Part shown: positions 15,073 through 25,055 of the stretch, in pieces | How the letters are laid out: the number at the start of each line of letters is the position of its first letter | How positions within the stretch are numbered: the first letter of the stretch is position 1 | Source: Acidobacteriota bacterium | GTDB taxonomy: Bacteria; Acidobacteriota; Terriglobia; Terriglobales; Acidobacteriaceae | Direction of reading: 5' to 3' | Assembly (NCBI GenBank): GCA_003225055.1 | Contig: QIAU01000169.1 | Span: 1 to 38,554, forward strand | DNA length: 38,554 bases | Position numbers and translations under genes: made by a program | The notes under the pieces: model-generated | What the model saw: only the letters and a program-made list of their open reading frames with translations | Told to the model about the DNA's origin: nothing | Databases searched by the model: none

Positions 15073-16759
15073 GGGAGCGCAAATCGTCCTGCGCTGCCTG
15101 CGGGCAGAAGGAGTCGACCTGGTGTTCGGCTACCCCGGGGGCGCAATTATGCCGCTCTATGACGCCCTCGAGGGCAGCGGAGTGCGGCACATCCTCGCGC
15201 GGCACGAGCAAGGTGCCGTGTTCGCGGCGGAAGGGTATGCGCGCTCCACCGGCAGAGTCGGGGTAACGATTGCCACCAGTGGTCCCGGCGCAACCAACCT
15301 CGTTACGGGAATTGCGGATGCCAAAATGGATTCGGTTCCACTGGTCTCGATCACGGGACAGGTGCGAACGCCGCTGATTGGGACTGATGCTTTTCAGGAA
15401 ACCGATGTCTTCGGTCTTACCCTCGCTCTGACCAAATGGAGCCGCCTGGTTCGCACCGTCGAGGAGATTCCGGAAGTGATTGCCCAGGCATTCTACTGGG
15501 CGCGCAGCGGACGACCGGGACCGGTGATGATCGATATTCCGGTTGACCTGCTGAAAGCCTCCAGTGAATTTCGCCGCCCGGTGGGATTCCAACCCCATCC
15601 CAGGCCGGCCGATAGGGCGACGGACTCGACATTTTGCGATACCGCGGTCGCTCTGTTACGGCAGGCGAAGAAGCCGGTCGCTCTGGTGGGTGCGGGAGTC
15701 AAGCTGTCAGGCGCGGTGGCCGATCTTCGCCGAGTTCTGGATTGTTTGCAGGTCCCGACTTTTGCGACCGTTCACGGCTTGGGCGCGGTGAGTCCGGAAA
15801 AGCCGTATTACCTGGGAATGGTGGGAATGCACGGCACGCGGGCGGCGAATTTGGCACTGAACGAGACCGACCTGTTGCTGGTTTTTGGCGCCCGCCTCGA
15901 TGACCGCGTGACCGGGGAACCTGCTCGCTTTGCTCCTGATGCGCGCATCGTGCATTTCGAAATTGATCCCGGACAACTGGATCGCGTTCGCCCCTGCGAG
16001 TTGCCGGTCATTGGCGATCTGGCGCATACGATCCCGACTTTCCATCAAGCCTTGAGCCGGGTTGCTCTGCCGGACTGGCGTGGCTGGCAAGCTATAGCTT
16101 CCGGACCGGACCGCGCAGAGCCGGATTCATTAGGATTGGCGCAGCCCACGATCCGTTTTATCGACGAACTCTTCCGCCAGTTGCCGGCGGACAGTACCGT
16201 TGTGGTGGATGTCGGACAGCACCAGATGTGGGCGGCGCAGCGCTATCGTTCCAATTCTCCGCGATCCTTCATTACCTCGGGTGGCTTGGGAGCGATGGGC
16301 TTTGCTTTGCCCGCTGCCATTGGCGTGCAATTGGGCAATCCGAACAAGAATGTTGTCTCGATTTCGGGCGACGGCGGTTTCCAAATGAATATCCAGGAAC
16401 TGGCCACCGTGAAGCGGTTGGGACTGCCGATCAAGATGGTGGTCGTCGACAACAAGTATCTCGGCATGGTGCGACAGTGGCAGGAGTTGTTTTACCAGCG
16501 CAACTACGCCGAGACCGACCTGAGCGACAACCCGAATTTCGTGGCAATTGCCTACGCCTACGGAATCAACGGGCAGAGATTACGGGCAGACTCGGTCAGC
16601 GGCTTGGAGATTCCAATTGAGACAAGCGAGCAGATCGAGAGATTTCTCGCCTCTTCGCACCCTGAGTTATTGGTTTTCGAATGTCCGCCGGAGGCCAATG
16701 TTTATCCGATGGTGGCGCCGGGAGCAGCTTTGTCGGAAATGTTATTCGAAGAAGAGTAA
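15065..16759 (+). CDS. ilvB: Acetolactate synthase large (catalytic) subunit
   Basis: A TPP- and FAD-dependent enzyme that condenses two pyruvates to acetolactate (valine/leucine), or pyruvate with 2-oxobutyrate (isoleucine). The 564 residues show the full three-domain layout: the N-terminal PYR domain with [16 protein letters not shown] and catalytic Glu48 in RHEQGA, a central domain that binds FAD in this family (GAGVKLSGA) and the C-terminal PP domain with GDGGFQMN near residue 434 and the distal [18 protein letters not shown] 15065 overlaps the ilvC end by 8 nt (ATGCTTAA), which implies translational coupling. The regulatory subunit follows 45 nt downstream. Confidence 0.95.
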   Translation: MLKGAQIVLRCLRAEGVDLVFGYPGGAIMPLYDALEGSGVRHILARHEQGAVFAAEGYARSTGRVGVTIATSGPGATNLVTGIADAKMDSVPLVSITGQVRTPLIGTDAFQETDVFGLTLALTKWSRLVRTVEEIPEVIAQAFYWARSGRPGPVMIDIPVDLLKASSEFRRPVGFQPHPRPADRATDSTFCDTAVALLRQAKKPVALVGAGVKLSGAVADLRRVLDCLQVPTFATVHGLGAVSPEKPYYLGMVGMHGTRAANLALNETDLLLVFGARLDDRVTGEPARFAPDARIVHFEIDPGQLDRVRPCELPVIGDLAHTIPTFHQALSRVALPDWRGWQAIASGPDRAEPDSLGLAQPTIRFIDELFRQLPADSTVVVDVGQHQMWAAQRYRSNSPRSFITSGGLGAMGFALPAAIGVQLGNPNKNVVSISGDGGFQMNIQELATVKRLGLPIKMVVVDNKYLGMVRQWQELFYQRNYAETDLSDNPNFVAIAYAYGINGQRLRADSVSGLEIPIETSEQIERFLASSHPELLVFECPPEANVYPMVAPGAALSEMLFEEE

Positions 16760-16804
16760 TTCAAGATGCGGGCGTACTCGCCCGCATGAACCGGGGAGAA
16801 AGTC

Positions 16805-17125
16805 ATGCACGTATTTCAGATTCGGTATCGTAATACGCAGGGGACGTTGATGCGTATTCTGACTGCAGCATCACGGCGCGGGATTGACTTGCCTTATGTT
16901 CAGGCGGAACCGGTCGAGCATACTCACAAAGTTACGCTGCTGCTCGAAGTGAATCCCAAGCAGGTAGGGCAGCTCTGCCGGGATTGGAACGCCGTCGTGG
17001 ATGTGATCGACGTGCGGGCCGGCGCGCAGTTGAAGGAAGTGTTCGACCACGGTGTGGCCTGGGAGTTGGCGCCACAGCCTGTGGCCTCGGCTCCTTTGCA
17101 ATCCTCTCGGCAAGCTTTGGCCTAA
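16805..17125 (+). CDS. ilvN: Acetolactate synthase small (regulatory) subunit, short ACT type
   Basis: At 106 residues this is a single ACT-domain protein, close in size to enterobacterial IlvM/IlvN and shorter than IlvH-type subunits. The ACT pattern is visible: FQIRYRNTQGTLMRILTAASRRGIDLPYVQAEP, then HKVTLLLEVN and LCRDWNAVVDVIDV. The usual role is to stimulate the catalytic subunit and confer valine feedback inhibition. Whether this short form keeps valine binding is uncertain. GGGGAG lies just upstream of the ATG. The C-terminal residues after about 85 (APQPVASAPLQSS) look disordered. Confidence 0.88.
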   Translation: MHVFQIRYRNTQGTLMRILTAASRRGIDLPYVQAEPVEHTHKVTLLLEVNPKQVGQLCRDWNAVVDVIDVRAGAQLKEVFDHGVAWELAPQPVASAPLQSSRQALA

Positions 17126-17140
17126 GTTCCGCGAAAGTCT

Positions 17141-17183
17141 CTAACCGCAAAGAACGCCAAGAAACTCCGCAAAATGCGCGAAG
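17141..17183. repeat. Degenerate CGCAAAGAA-type microrepeat
   Basis: CTAACCGCAAAGAACGCCAAGAAACTCCGCAAAATGCGCGAAG repeats a CCGCAAAGAA-like word about every 10-13 nt, in the gap between ilvN and ilvD. Confidence 0.45.
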
Positions 17184-17243
17184 GGTGGATGCCGCACGCC
17201 ACGTCTACCCACATTTCATCTTAGGGGCGTAAGCTTACCTGCT

Positions 17244-18956
17244 ATGGATCTCAAACATCGCAGCCGTGGAATTACCGAGGGGCGCGACCGGGCTCCGGCT
17301 CGCGCCATGTTCAAGGCCATTGGGTTTTCGGATAGTGATCTGAGCAAGCCGCTGATTGGCGTGGCCAACACCTGGATTGAAACCATGCCTTGCAACTTTC
17401 ACTTGCGGCGTTTATCGGCCAAGGTGAAGGAAGGCATTCGCGCGGCAGGCGGCACACCCATGGAGTTCAACACCATTGCTATTAGCGACGGCGAAACCAT
17501 GGGTACGGAAGGGATGCGGGCTTCGCTGGTCAGCCGCGAAATTATTGCCGATTCCATCGAGCTCGTGTGCCGGGGGCAGATGTTTGATGCCGTGGTTTGC
17601 GTGGTTGGCTGTGACAAGACTATTCCTGCAGCAGGCATGGCTCTGGCTCGGTTGAATATTCCCGGACTCGTCTTGTATGGAGGCACGATTGCCGCCGGCA
17701 CCTACCAAGGCAAAGACGTCACCATTCAGGATGTGTTTGAGGCGGTGGGCGCCAACGCCGCAGGTAAGATGAGCGATCAAGAGCTGCGCGAGTTGGAGAA
17801 TGTAGCTTGTCCCGGCTCCGGGGCATGTGGCGGCCAATACACCGCGAACACCATGGCGACGGTAATGGAATTGATCGGGCTCTCGCCCATGGGATTTAAC
17901 GGGGTGCCCGCCATGGAGCCGCGGAAAGATGATGTCGCCTTCCGTTGCGGCGAGATCATTTTGCAGGCGCTGAAGAAGGGAATTCGTCCGAAAGACATTC
18001 TCACTCGCGCTGCATTTGAGAATGCTATTGCCGGTGTTGCCTGCACGGGGGGCTCCACCAACGCAGTTCTTCACCTGCTCGCGATTGCGCGCGAAGCCGG
18101 AGTGGTCCTGGCCATGGATGATTTTCAGAGAGTCAGCGAGCGGACGCCATTGCTGGCTAATCTGAAGCCCGCCGGAAGGTTTGTCGCGGCCGATGTAGAC
18201 AAAGCCGGCGGAATTCCCGTCATTGCCAAACGGCTCCTGCATGGAAAACTTGCACACGAGTCAACCCTGACGATCACGGGGAAGACTTTTGCCGAAGAAG
18301 CCAACGTCGCCTTGGAAACGCCTGGGCAGCAGGTCATTGCACCGCTCGATCGCCCCTTGAAGAAGACTGGCGGACTGGTGATCTTGCACGGGAATTTGGC
18401 TCCCGAAGGATGTGTGGCCAAAATCAGCGGACACGAGCGGCTGACGCATCGTGGTCCGGCCCGCGTCTTCGAGTCCGAAGAGGATGCTATGACAGCGGTT
18501 ACCAGCAAGCGCATCCAGCCCGGCGATGTCGTGGTCATCCGCAACGAAGGTCCCAAGGGCGGGCCAGGAATGCGGGAGATGCTGGGCGTCACCGCAGCTA
18601 TTGTCGGAGAAGGATTGGGTGAGTCGGTGGCGTTGCTCACCGATGGGCGCTTCAGCGGCGCAACCCGCGGGCTGATGCTTGGGCACGTCGCTCCTGAGGC
18701 CGCGCTGGGCGGCCCCATTGCTGCTCTGCGCGACGGTGACACAGTTCAGATTGACGTCAACCAGCGGAAGATCGAAGTCGAGCTGAGCGATACCAGTCTG
18801 AAGCAGCGCCTAGCAGGATGGCATGCTCCCCAGCCGCGCTACGCCAGTGGTGTGTTCGCCAAATACGCGGCGCTGGTATCGTCGGCATCGGCCGGGGCAA
18901 TCACCCGGCCGCCCGCGGTTGAAACCGAAGTACCGCTCCTGCACAGCCCTGGTTAG
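17244..18956 (+). CDS. ilvD: Dihydroxy-acid dehydratase
   Basis: An iron-sulfur dehydratase that turns dihydroxyisovalerate or dihydroxymethylvalerate into the 2-oxo acid, the third common step of branched-chain synthesis. The 570-residue length is normal. All three cluster cysteines are visible: Cys50 (TMPCN), Cys123 ([12 protein letters not shown]) and Cys195 ([13 protein letters not shown]). Other signatures are GGSTNAVLH and [12 protein letters not shown]. It is the last gene of ilvC-ilvB-ilvN-ilvD, with a gap of about 118 nt before it that contains a degenerate repeat. No strong Shine-Dalgarno is seen at ATG 17244. Confidence 0.95.
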   Translation: MDLKHRSRGITEGRDRAPARAMFKAIGFSDSDLSKPLIGVANTWIETMPCNFHLRRLSAKVKEGIRAAGGTPMEFNTIAISDGETMGTEGMRASLVSREIIADSIELVCRGQMFDAVVCVVGCDKTIPAAGMALARLNIPGLVLYGGTIAAGTYQGKDVTIQDVFEAVGANAAGKMSDQELRELENVACPGSGACGGQYTANTMATVMELIGLSPMGFNGVPAMEPRKDDVAFRCGEIILQALKKGIRPKDILTRAAFENAIAGVACTGGSTNAVLHLLAIAREAGVVLAMDDFQRVSERTPLLANLKPAGRFVAADVDKAGGIPVIAKRLLHGKLAHESTLTITGKTFAEEANVALETPGQQVIAPLDRPLKKTGGLVILHGNLAPEGCVAKISGHERLTHRGPARVFESEEDAMTAVTSKRIQPGDVVVIRNEGPKGGPGMREMLGVTAAIVGEGLGESVALLTDGRFSGATRGLMLGHVAPEAALGGPIAALRDGDTVQIDVNQRKIEVELSDTSLKQRLAGWHAPQPRYASGVFAKYAALVSSASAGAITRPPAVETEVPLLHSPG

Positions 18957-19498
18957 ACGTCTTTTCCACTGAGATCGGCATCCCATGCCGTTTGTGATAG
19001 GGATGACATTCCTCCAGGTACTGATCGTCATATGATGAACTCACGCCGGGAGTCAGAGTCAGTCGACGGGCGGTCCAGAACGTCAAGGCTGCGAGGGAGC
19101 CTTGCCGGCTGTGCGGTCGGGAAGTCAGGTTCTGCCGAAGATCGAGAAAAGCATCATCCCTGCAGCAGATGCCTTGCGGTCGTAACCATCTGCACGCGGC
19201 TGCCATAAGCATTCTTGCTCAGGGGGTGTTATGCCTCAGGTGGAGCAGCAGAATGAGTCCCGGGAGATCAAGCAGCTCAAGCGCGCTCGTCGCCGTTACT
19301 CTTTGCGCGGTAAGGTACCAGAAGCACTTGACCAGAGCAACGGCCCGAGCCTCGCCATGCACGCCTAAGGCCTAAGGCCTCTAGCCACATCCCAACGACT
19401 CGGGTTGACCGATCACGCCGTTCCAGCCAGATAAGCCAGATACCAGATAAGCCCGATAAGCGACCAACTGTTCCTGCAACCCGTACGATAAGTTCATC
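18957..19498. other. No gene recognised; repeat-rich remnant region
   Basis: About 540 nt after ilvD. Short open frames exist on both strands, but none has family resemblance or a convincing start. It includes AAGGCCTAAGGCCT near 19366-19379 and a run built from CCAGATAAGCC/CCAGATACC words at 19427-19463. It probably represents decayed sequence continuous with the pseudogene that follows. Confidence 0.4.
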
Positions 19499-19954
19499 AT
19501 GAAGGACAACGCGCCTGCATTTCGCGCGCCGAGCACGGGCGAGCGGATCTTTGATCGGCTCTTTGGATTCTTGGTCGGTCTTGGCCTCGGGTTGCCGCAC
19601 AACTACCTGGGCAGGTCCGAGGCCGCAAATCCGGGCGAATTTATACCCTATCGATCTCGTCGAATTGGATGGCCAACGCTTTCTGGTTGCTCCGCGTGGC
19701 CGTACACCATGGGCGCGAAACGCGGAAGTCGCGGGAGAAGTCACACTGAAGAAAGGCAGGACCTGTCTGAGGTTTCCTCTGCGGCCGGTTTCGGATGAAG
19801 CGAAACCCGGGATCCTGAACGCGTATCTGGACCGGTTCAAGACCACCGAGCCACGCGTTATTTTCGCCTGCAGGCAGGGTCGCTGCCGGATGCATTTAGG
19901 GAAATCAGCCCAAATTATCCGGTCTTCGAACCTATTCCTGTATACCGTCGTTAG
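19499..19954 (+). pseudogene. Deazaflavin (F420)-dependent nitroreductase family, multiply frameshifted
   Basis: Pieces of one DDN-family protein appear in order but in different frames. From ATG 19499 comes RIFDRLFGFLVGLGLGLPHNYL, then in a second frame QVRGRKSGRIYT, then in a third PIDLVELDGQRFLVAPRGRT and EVAGEVTLKKGR up to LDRFKTT. Back in the first frame RYFRLQAGSLPDAFREISPNYPVFE runs to TAG 19952-19954. At least three indels are needed. Family members of about 150 residues bind F420 or heme-like cofactors, or act as quinone reductases. This copy is dead. The 3' end overlaps by 4 nt the stop of the converging gene. Confidence 0.8.
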
Positions 19955-20733
19955 CCGAGGATGTTGGCTTCCGGCTTTTCCTCGGCAAACTCAACAGCAG
20001 CTTTCACGAAACCCGATATCAGCGGATGCGGCTTCTTGACTGTGGAAGACAGCTGAGGTTGAAAAAGAGTGGCTACAAAGAAGCGGTGGGTAGGAGACTC
20101 GATGGCACGGACCTCGCCGTTGGCTCCGCGCGCGACGGTGGGCAGGCCAGCCTCCATCGTGCAATATTCGTATTCAGGATTGATCTCGAAATTACAGAAA
20201 AACTCCTCCTCGACCACGTCTTTTCCATAAAAGGATTGTAAGAAAGAGCCGGGACGCAGGCGGATCTCGCCGACGCGGCCACTCAGCTTGGGCCCATTCG
20301 CCGCACGGTTAGGCGCTTCGCACGCGACAGGGCGGATGACGATGTGCTTCGAGCCGGAGTTGTTTTCAGCGGAGTCGGCATCGGCCAGCCCAATGACGTT
20401 GCGTGCGACTTCAAGGAGGGTGTACTGGAAGCCGCCACAGGTGCCGAGGAATGGCCAGTCCTGCTCGCGGGCGAATTGGATGCCCCGGAGCATCCCGTCC
20501 ATGCTCTGATAAGGGCTGCCGGGCGAGGCCCACAGAGCGTCAAAAGTGGCCAAGATTTCTGGGGCAGTGGGATTCACCAGCGAAGGAGTTGACAGCCACT
20601 GGGACTCCAGCCTCACGCCCAGCCTGGCAGCCGCATGTTGAAGGGAGTCGTTGGTCGCATGGTGAGAGCGGAATTCAGGATTGAAGTCTCCCAGAATTCC
20701 TATGCGGAGAATACCGGCGCTCATTGCCAGCAT
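19951..20733 (-). CDS. CTP synthase C-terminal-like glutamine amidotransferase domain protein
   Basis: A 260-residue protein resembling only the class I glutamine amidotransferase domain of CTP synthase, without the synthetase domain. The nucleophile Cys99 sits in the elbow GTCGGFQYTLLE, and PGSPYQSMDGMLRGIQFARE precedes it as in the family. The C-terminal catalytic His-x-Glu expected near ATLFQPQLSS is replaced by Pro-Gln-type residues, so glutaminase activity by the classical triad is doubtful. A family of this kind is annotated as CTP synthase C-terminal region-related (seleno)protein. No selenocysteine codon is seen here. The start may be ATG 20731-20733 or the Met three codons later. Confidence 0.75.
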   Translation of the reverse strand: MLAMSAGILRIGILGDFNPEFRSHHATNDSLQHAAARLGVRLESQWLSTPSLVNPTAPEILATFDALWASPGSPYQSMDGMLRGIQFAREQDWPFLGTCGGFQYTLLEVARNVIGLADADSAENNSGSKHIVIRPVACEAPNRAANGPKLSGRVGEIRLRPGSFLQSFYGKDVVEEEFFCNFEINPEYEYCTMEAGLPTVARGANGEVRAIESPTHRFFVATLFQPQLSSTVKKPHPLISGFVKAAVEFAEEKPEANILG

Positions 20734-20810
20734 TCTACAGGACGGAAGAGACAGGAATTGGCGATTGTCGAATGTTAATTGCCGAACCGTGTTGGTTTGC
20801 TAGTTCCGGG

Positions 20811-20852
20811 AATCAGCAATCAAAAATCAGAAATCAGAAATCAACAATTTCA
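20811..20852. repeat. AATCAGAA microrepeat
   Basis: AATCAGCAATCAAAAATCAGAAATCAGAAATCAACAATTTCAG is built from an AATCAGA/AATCAAA word repeated about every 8 nt. A related stretch lies at 27678-27710. Confidence 0.5.
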
Positions 20853-22004
20853 GAGCCAGCCGAAATGGGCGACGAGAACGTAGGCGCTGAGCAGGGTCAG
20901 AACGGGTCCGCCCCAGATCAATGCGGCCGATTTCCAGCCTAACCAGCGAACTACCTCCCGCTCGCTGCGCCACGAGATCAAGAACGCGGGATTATTTTCG
21001 CCTTTCATCATCACTACTTTAGGCTGAAGATCGAATTCGAGCGCAACCCCGGCGGCTACGCCGGTCGCATCTGCCGAGACAACGGTCTCACTGACATTCG
21101 CCATTCGAGCAGCGGGATTGGCAAGGCCAGCGGCCGCCCAGGCCGCCGGATGGGTGATGCCTGCCTTGACGAGTGCGGCTGCGACCTTGCTCTGCCGGGT
21201 CGGTTCGGCCGGCGTTGCCATATTGCTTTCGGAGGAACATCGGATCACGTCGTGGGGTGCTGATTCAGCAGAGCTCGGCATGGATGTCTTGAAGTTCACT
21301 GACGACATTGCCGAGCCAGGGGTCGATTCCAAGGCAACTCCGAGCTTGGGTGCACCGGGTAAATTGAAACTCAGTTGAGCCACGGCGGCGTGCCGGGTCT
21401 GGGTTGGCCGTGGATCCACGGATAGGCCTGGGTTCTCCGCCAGAGTGCCCAAGATGAAGAGAAAATTCTTGGGCTTGATGCCGTACTCGTCGATTCGTAT
21501 CTTGTGGTCGCCAGTGACGCTGTGGCGGGTCAGGAAGCTGCGCACGTTGGGCGGCATGTCGTTGCCGAAAAGGATGGAGTTGCTGTACTCCTCGTGGAAA
21601 TCGCGGTGAATGTCCATTTCGGCGCCCTGCGGATTCACCAGCAGGCGACCGGTGTTGTCGTCAAGGTAAAAGGGCACGTGCTGGCTTTCGTCGGCGACCT
21701 GGTGCCATTCCTGGCTCTTTCCCGACTTGCGCAGCTCCCAGGCCAGGGTTCGGTAGTAGAAGCACGGCACGCCGGTGATCGGAGCATTCATGGTGTACGG
21801 ACCAACGGCAAGGCCGTTCACTTCCACTAATCCGAGCGAGGCGCTCCGAATCTTCGACGTGGGTGTGTTCAGGATGAGGCGTTTACGCTGCAGAATGCGG
21901 AAACCGCGGTAAAAGAGAAAAAGTCCTACCCCGACGCCTAACGCGGCGGCGATCCATGAATTATCAGTGCTATGGGGGAACAGTAGTGTCAGATGAGCGT
22001 TCAT
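20850..22004 (-). CDS. GIDE-domain (MULAN-like) membrane protein
   Basis: The 384-residue protein has an N-terminal membrane helix (WIAAALGVGVGLFLFYRGFRI), then a GIDE-type domain (LVEVNGLAVGPYTMNAPITGVPCFYYRTLAWE ... FGNDMPP) and a C-terminal helix (AALIWGGPVLTLLSAYVLVAHF). The layout of two helices around the domain is that of mitochondrial MULAN without the RING finger. Bacterial members are uncharacterised. A low-complexity Ser/Ala-rich stretch at about 225-320 is unusual. ATG 22002-22004 is chosen since it directly precedes the hydrophobic segment. The frame is open to a TTG at 22028. Confidence 0.7.
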   Translation of the reverse strand: MNAHLTLLFPHSTDNSWIAAALGVGVGLFLFYRGFRILQRKRLILNTPTSKIRSASLGLVEVNGLAVGPYTMNAPITGVPCFYYRTLAWELRKSGKSQEWHQVADESQHVPFYLDDNTGRLLVNPQGAEMDIHRDFHEEYSNSILFGNDMPPNVRSFLTRHSVTGDHKIRIDEYGIKPKNFLFILGTLAENPGLSVDPRPTQTRHAAVAQLSFNLPGAPKLGVALESTPGSAMSSVNFKTSMPSSAESAPHDVIRCSSESNMATPAEPTRQSKVAAALVKAGITHPAAWAAAGLANPAARMANVSETVVSADATGVAAGVALEFDLQPKVVMMKGENNPAFLISWRSEREVVRWLGWKSAALIWGGPVLTLLSAYVLVAHFGWL

Positions 22005-22163
22005 GCGGTCTTCAGCGTGCCTAACCAAGCGCCGCTCCGAGCGTAGCGAACCCCGGGCTGGGCCGGCAGCAGGAAATCGTGGCTAGGGCTTACCGAAGTA
22101 ATACCGTAAGGAGGAGTTGGAGACGTAGAAGCGGCCGATTAGACGGACAAGCACGGATCGGAG

Positions 22164-23330
22164 TCAGCGTGCCGCTACTTGCCTGTCCTTCAGGATTTCT
22201 TCGACCGCGCGGATTAGTGTCTCGAGTTCCTGGTCGCTGTTGTAGAAGTGTGGCGACACGCGCACGCCCGCCTGGGGACGCCAGTCCACCAGGATTTCGC
22301 GGCGGAGAAGTTCCCGACAAACTTCTTGCGAATCGGGCATAGCAATGGATACCGTGCCGCCGCGCTCCTCCGGATCTCGAGGAGTATTCACGGGCCAACC
22401 GTTCTTATCCGCCAGATCGATCAGCGTGGCAGTTTGCCGTTTGGACTTCTCTCGAATGCGCCGCACCCCGACCTCGGTGATGATTTCGAGGCCTGGTCTG
22501 GCCGCTTCGAGGGCGGGCACATGCGGCGTGCCGTTCATGAAACGATATGGCGGATCGGTGTAGCGGATCGGCCCGGTCTCGAATGCGAACGGATCCTGAT
22601 GCGCCGTCCAGCCGGTAAAGGTGGGTTCGAGTTTGCCGCCGAGGTCCGGCCGTACGTAGAGATAGGCGACTCCCGGTCCACCGCAGAGCCACTTCAGCAC
22701 GCCACCACAGGCGAAATCAACGTCCAGGGCTTGCACGTCAACCGGTAGAGTGCCGAGGGATTGAAACGTATCGAGCACGACATGCGCGCCGACCTTGTGT
22801 GCCTTGTCCACAATGGCTTTGGCATCGTTGATAAAGGCGCTTCGAAAGATGACGTGGGATACAGGCACGAGCAGGGTCTGCTCGTCAATGGCGTCCAGCA
22901 AGTGGTCAGTGGGCACGGTGATGCCATCATCGGTCTTCACCATGTGGACGCAAGCACCGCGCTTCTTTTGGGCCTCCCAGAAATACATCACCGAGGGGAA
23001 ATTCATGTCGGTGTAGACGACCTTGTTGCGCTTGCCCGAAAAATCAAAACACGAGGCCACGACGGCCTGGCAGGTGGTTACGTTCTGGTGAGTAGAGACT
23101 GATCGCTTGGGCGCATTCATCAGGGCGCCGACCTCGTCGCCGACCTCGGCGGCCAGCATCCACCAACGTTCCTCCCATGCCCGTACGCCGCGCCGCGCCC
23201 AGGTGTCCGCGTAGCCCTTCATGGCTTCATAAACTCCGCGAGGCATGGCGCCAAGGGAATTGCTGATTAGGTAGGTCGCGCGCTCCAGGATGGGGAACTC
23301 GGAACGATAGCGGAGAAGCTGGTCGGACAT
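22164..23330 (-). CDS. PLP-dependent aminotransferase class V (kynureninase-like)
   Basis: A fold-type I PLP enzyme of 388 residues. The Schiff-base Lys is seen in CGGVLKWLCGGPGVAYLY, the Asp that binds the pyridine nitrogen in HVVLDTFQSLG, and aromatic residues around GWTAHQDPF. The GGPG after Lys and the overall length recall kynureninases, but cysteine desulfurases and EgtE-type lyases share the fold and I cannot decide the substrate. No tryptophan-catabolism genes are adjacent. The ATG at 23328-23330 gives the conserved N-terminus. A GTG at 23354 would add eight residues, and GGGGGAG lies between them and the upstream region. Confidence 0.8.
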   Translation of the reverse strand: MSDQLLRYRSEFPILERATYLISNSLGAMPRGVYEAMKGYADTWARRGVRAWEERWWMLAAEVGDEVGALMNAPKRSVSTHQNVTTCQAVVASCFDFSGKRNKVVYTDMNFPSVMYFWEAQKKRGACVHMVKTDDGITVPTDHLLDAIDEQTLLVPVSHVIFRSAFINDAKAIVDKAHKVGAHVVLDTFQSLGTLPVDVQALDVDFACGGVLKWLCGGPGVAYLYVRPDLGGKLEPTFTGWTAHQDPFAFETGPIRYTDPPYRFMNGTPHVPALEAARPGLEIITEVGVRRIREKSKRQTATLIDLADKNGWPVNTPRDPEERGGTVSIAMPDSQEVCRELLRREILVDWRPQAGVRVSPHFYNSDQELETLIRAVEEILKDRQVAAR

Positions 23331-23559
23331 GGCGTCATTGTACTGCTCCCCCACCTGCGATTGAATCGACGGTGCCGATCTTTACCAGGGGCTTCGCGGG
23401 TTTGGCTGCGGTTTAGGTTCCTTGTGCAAGGCGCAGGGCAAATGGTCTACCCGATAGTTTGCCTGCAGTTGGTAGATCTAGCTGTTTTGTCTCCCCACTT
23501 TGATCCTCAGAAGCTCATTTCTGCTATGTGCATTCGATTCCCAGTCTAAATCGGAACCG

Positions 23560-24909
23560 TTAGTGAACCGCTCGAGTTTGCCGGATGAGGAAATAAGCCA
23601 GTGTGAGCGCAAGGAAAAGTGTCAATCCGCTGCACAGGTTGACACGCGAATCCCACCAGGTTTTCAGGACGGCGGCGGTTAGCACGGCAAAGCCGAACGC
23701 TGAGCCCCATCCACCCAGGGGTGAACGCATGGGAAGTTCAGCTAGTTGGCTGGCAGTGAGCCGACGACGGAAGCAAACGTGGGCCGCCAGCGACACCAGC
23801 CAAGAGAGAATCATGCCGAAAAATGCTCCCCGAAGGATGTATTCGAAGGCTACGCCGGGCGCCCATTTCTCAAGCACCAGGGCAGCGACTATGCCATAAG
23901 AAGAGACGAACAGAGCCAGATTCGGCGATCCCGCCCTGTTCAAGTGACCGAGCCGGGCAGGCGCCCAGCCACTCCGCGCCAGGGAAAACAGCATCCTCGA
24001 GGACACATACAGGGCCGCATTCGCGCCCGATAGGGCAGCCGTCAGCACCACGAAATTCATCAGGTGCGCGGCTCCCGGAATCCTGACTAGGCGGAACACG
24101 CTCACGAACGGACTCTCCGTCACTCCAGCCCGATTCCACGGCATGGTGCCGACCAACACGGTAATGGCGCAGAGATAGAGCAGAGCCAAAGTCACGAATG
24201 TCATCTTTACGGCCTTGGCAACTTCGTAGGCGGAACGCGATTCGCCTGAGCTTACGGCGACGAATTCGATACCTCCGAAGGTATAAATCGCGAAGGTAAT
24301 TGCCAAGAGCGGGGCTAATACTCCCTGGGGGAAGAATCCGCCCTGGCTGGTGTATTGTGCCGGGACGCGGCCTGCGAGGAGCAGCGCGGCGCCCAGCACG
24401 ACGAAGGCAGCAATCGCGAGCGCTTTGATCATGGCGAACCAGAACTCGAATCGGCCGTAATGACCTACATCCCACAGGTTCACCAGCAGTAGCAGCGCGG
24501 AGAAGAGCCCGACCCAGACCAGGGCAGGGATGGTTGGGAACCAATAGGCCATGTAGGTGGCGGAGGCCACCAGTTCGGCGCCTATGGAAATTGCAATTGC
24601 CGCCCAATATCCTGCGCGCGAGATAAACCCTGCCCATTCATTAAGATAGAGGTCGCCGTAGACACCGAAGGACCCAGCCGCCGGGTGCGTGCTGGCCAAC
24701 TCGCCCAATGCCATGGTGACGGTCCAGTTAATGAAGGCGGCGAGCAGGAAAGTGAGGATTACTGCCGGGCCGGCAATTTCGATGGCGGCTGCTGAACCCA
24801 GCAGCAGGCCGGTACCGATGGAGCCGCCGACGGCCACCATGGTCATCTGCCCGGCACTAAGTTGGTGATGCAGGCCGTGTTCCTGGTCGGTTTCGGTTCC
24901 CGCAGGCAC
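23560..24909 (-). CDS. Amino acid permease, APC superfamily
   Basis: A 449-residue integral membrane protein with about 12 hydrophobic helices. The APC signature is in helix 1 (GGSIGTGLLLGSAAAI) and helix 2 (TMALGELASTHPAAGSFGVY), as in proton-coupled amino acid or GABA permeases. FGGIEFVAVSSGE in helix 6 is the region that in the family contacts the substrate. Substrate specificity is not predictable. Start GTG 24907-24909 gives a 20-residue cytoplasmic lead. It is upstream of the kynureninase-like gene in the same direction with a gap of about 230 nt, so co-transcription is possible but not shown. Confidence 0.88.
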   Translation of the reverse strand: MPAGTETDQEHGLHHQLSAGQMTMVAVGGSIGTGLLLGSAAAIEIAGPAVILTFLLAAFINWTVTMALGELASTHPAAGSFGVYGDLYLNEWAGFISRAGYWAAIAISIGAELVASATYMAYWFPTIPALVWVGLFSALLLLVNLWDVGHYGRFEFWFAMIKALAIAAFVVLGAALLLAGRVPAQYTSQGGFFPQGVLAPLLAITFAIYTFGGIEFVAVSSGESRSAYEVAKAVKMTFVTLALLYLCAITVLVGTMPWNRAGVTESPFVSVFRLVRIPGAAHLMNFVVLTAALSGANAALYVSSRMLFSLARSGWAPARLGHLNRAGSPNLALFVSSYGIVAALVLEKWAPGVAFEYILRGAFFGMILSWLVSLAAHVCFRRRLTASQLAELPMRSPLGGWGSAFGFAVLTAAVLKTWWDSRVNLCSGLTLFLALTLAYFLIRQTRAVH

Positions 24910-25055
24910 GCACGGCGCTTATATCAGAAACCGCCTTCATTCCAAAAGGTTATGCGCTGCATGACCTTCGTAACCGGCGCTAGTCGTTACTCGATTGCTG
25001 GTCCGAGCGCCCCACCCTAAAATTCCAAGCGGGCTACTCTGCACGTTTACCAGTC

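Noticed and set aside
17412-18257. Leftward 281-codon open frame
   Set aside because: Shadow of ilvD, which carries all three cluster cysteines.
20811-20852. Possible CRISPR-like repeat
   Set aside because: The units are about 8 nt with no spacers of constant size, so it is a microrepeat and not a CRISPR array.
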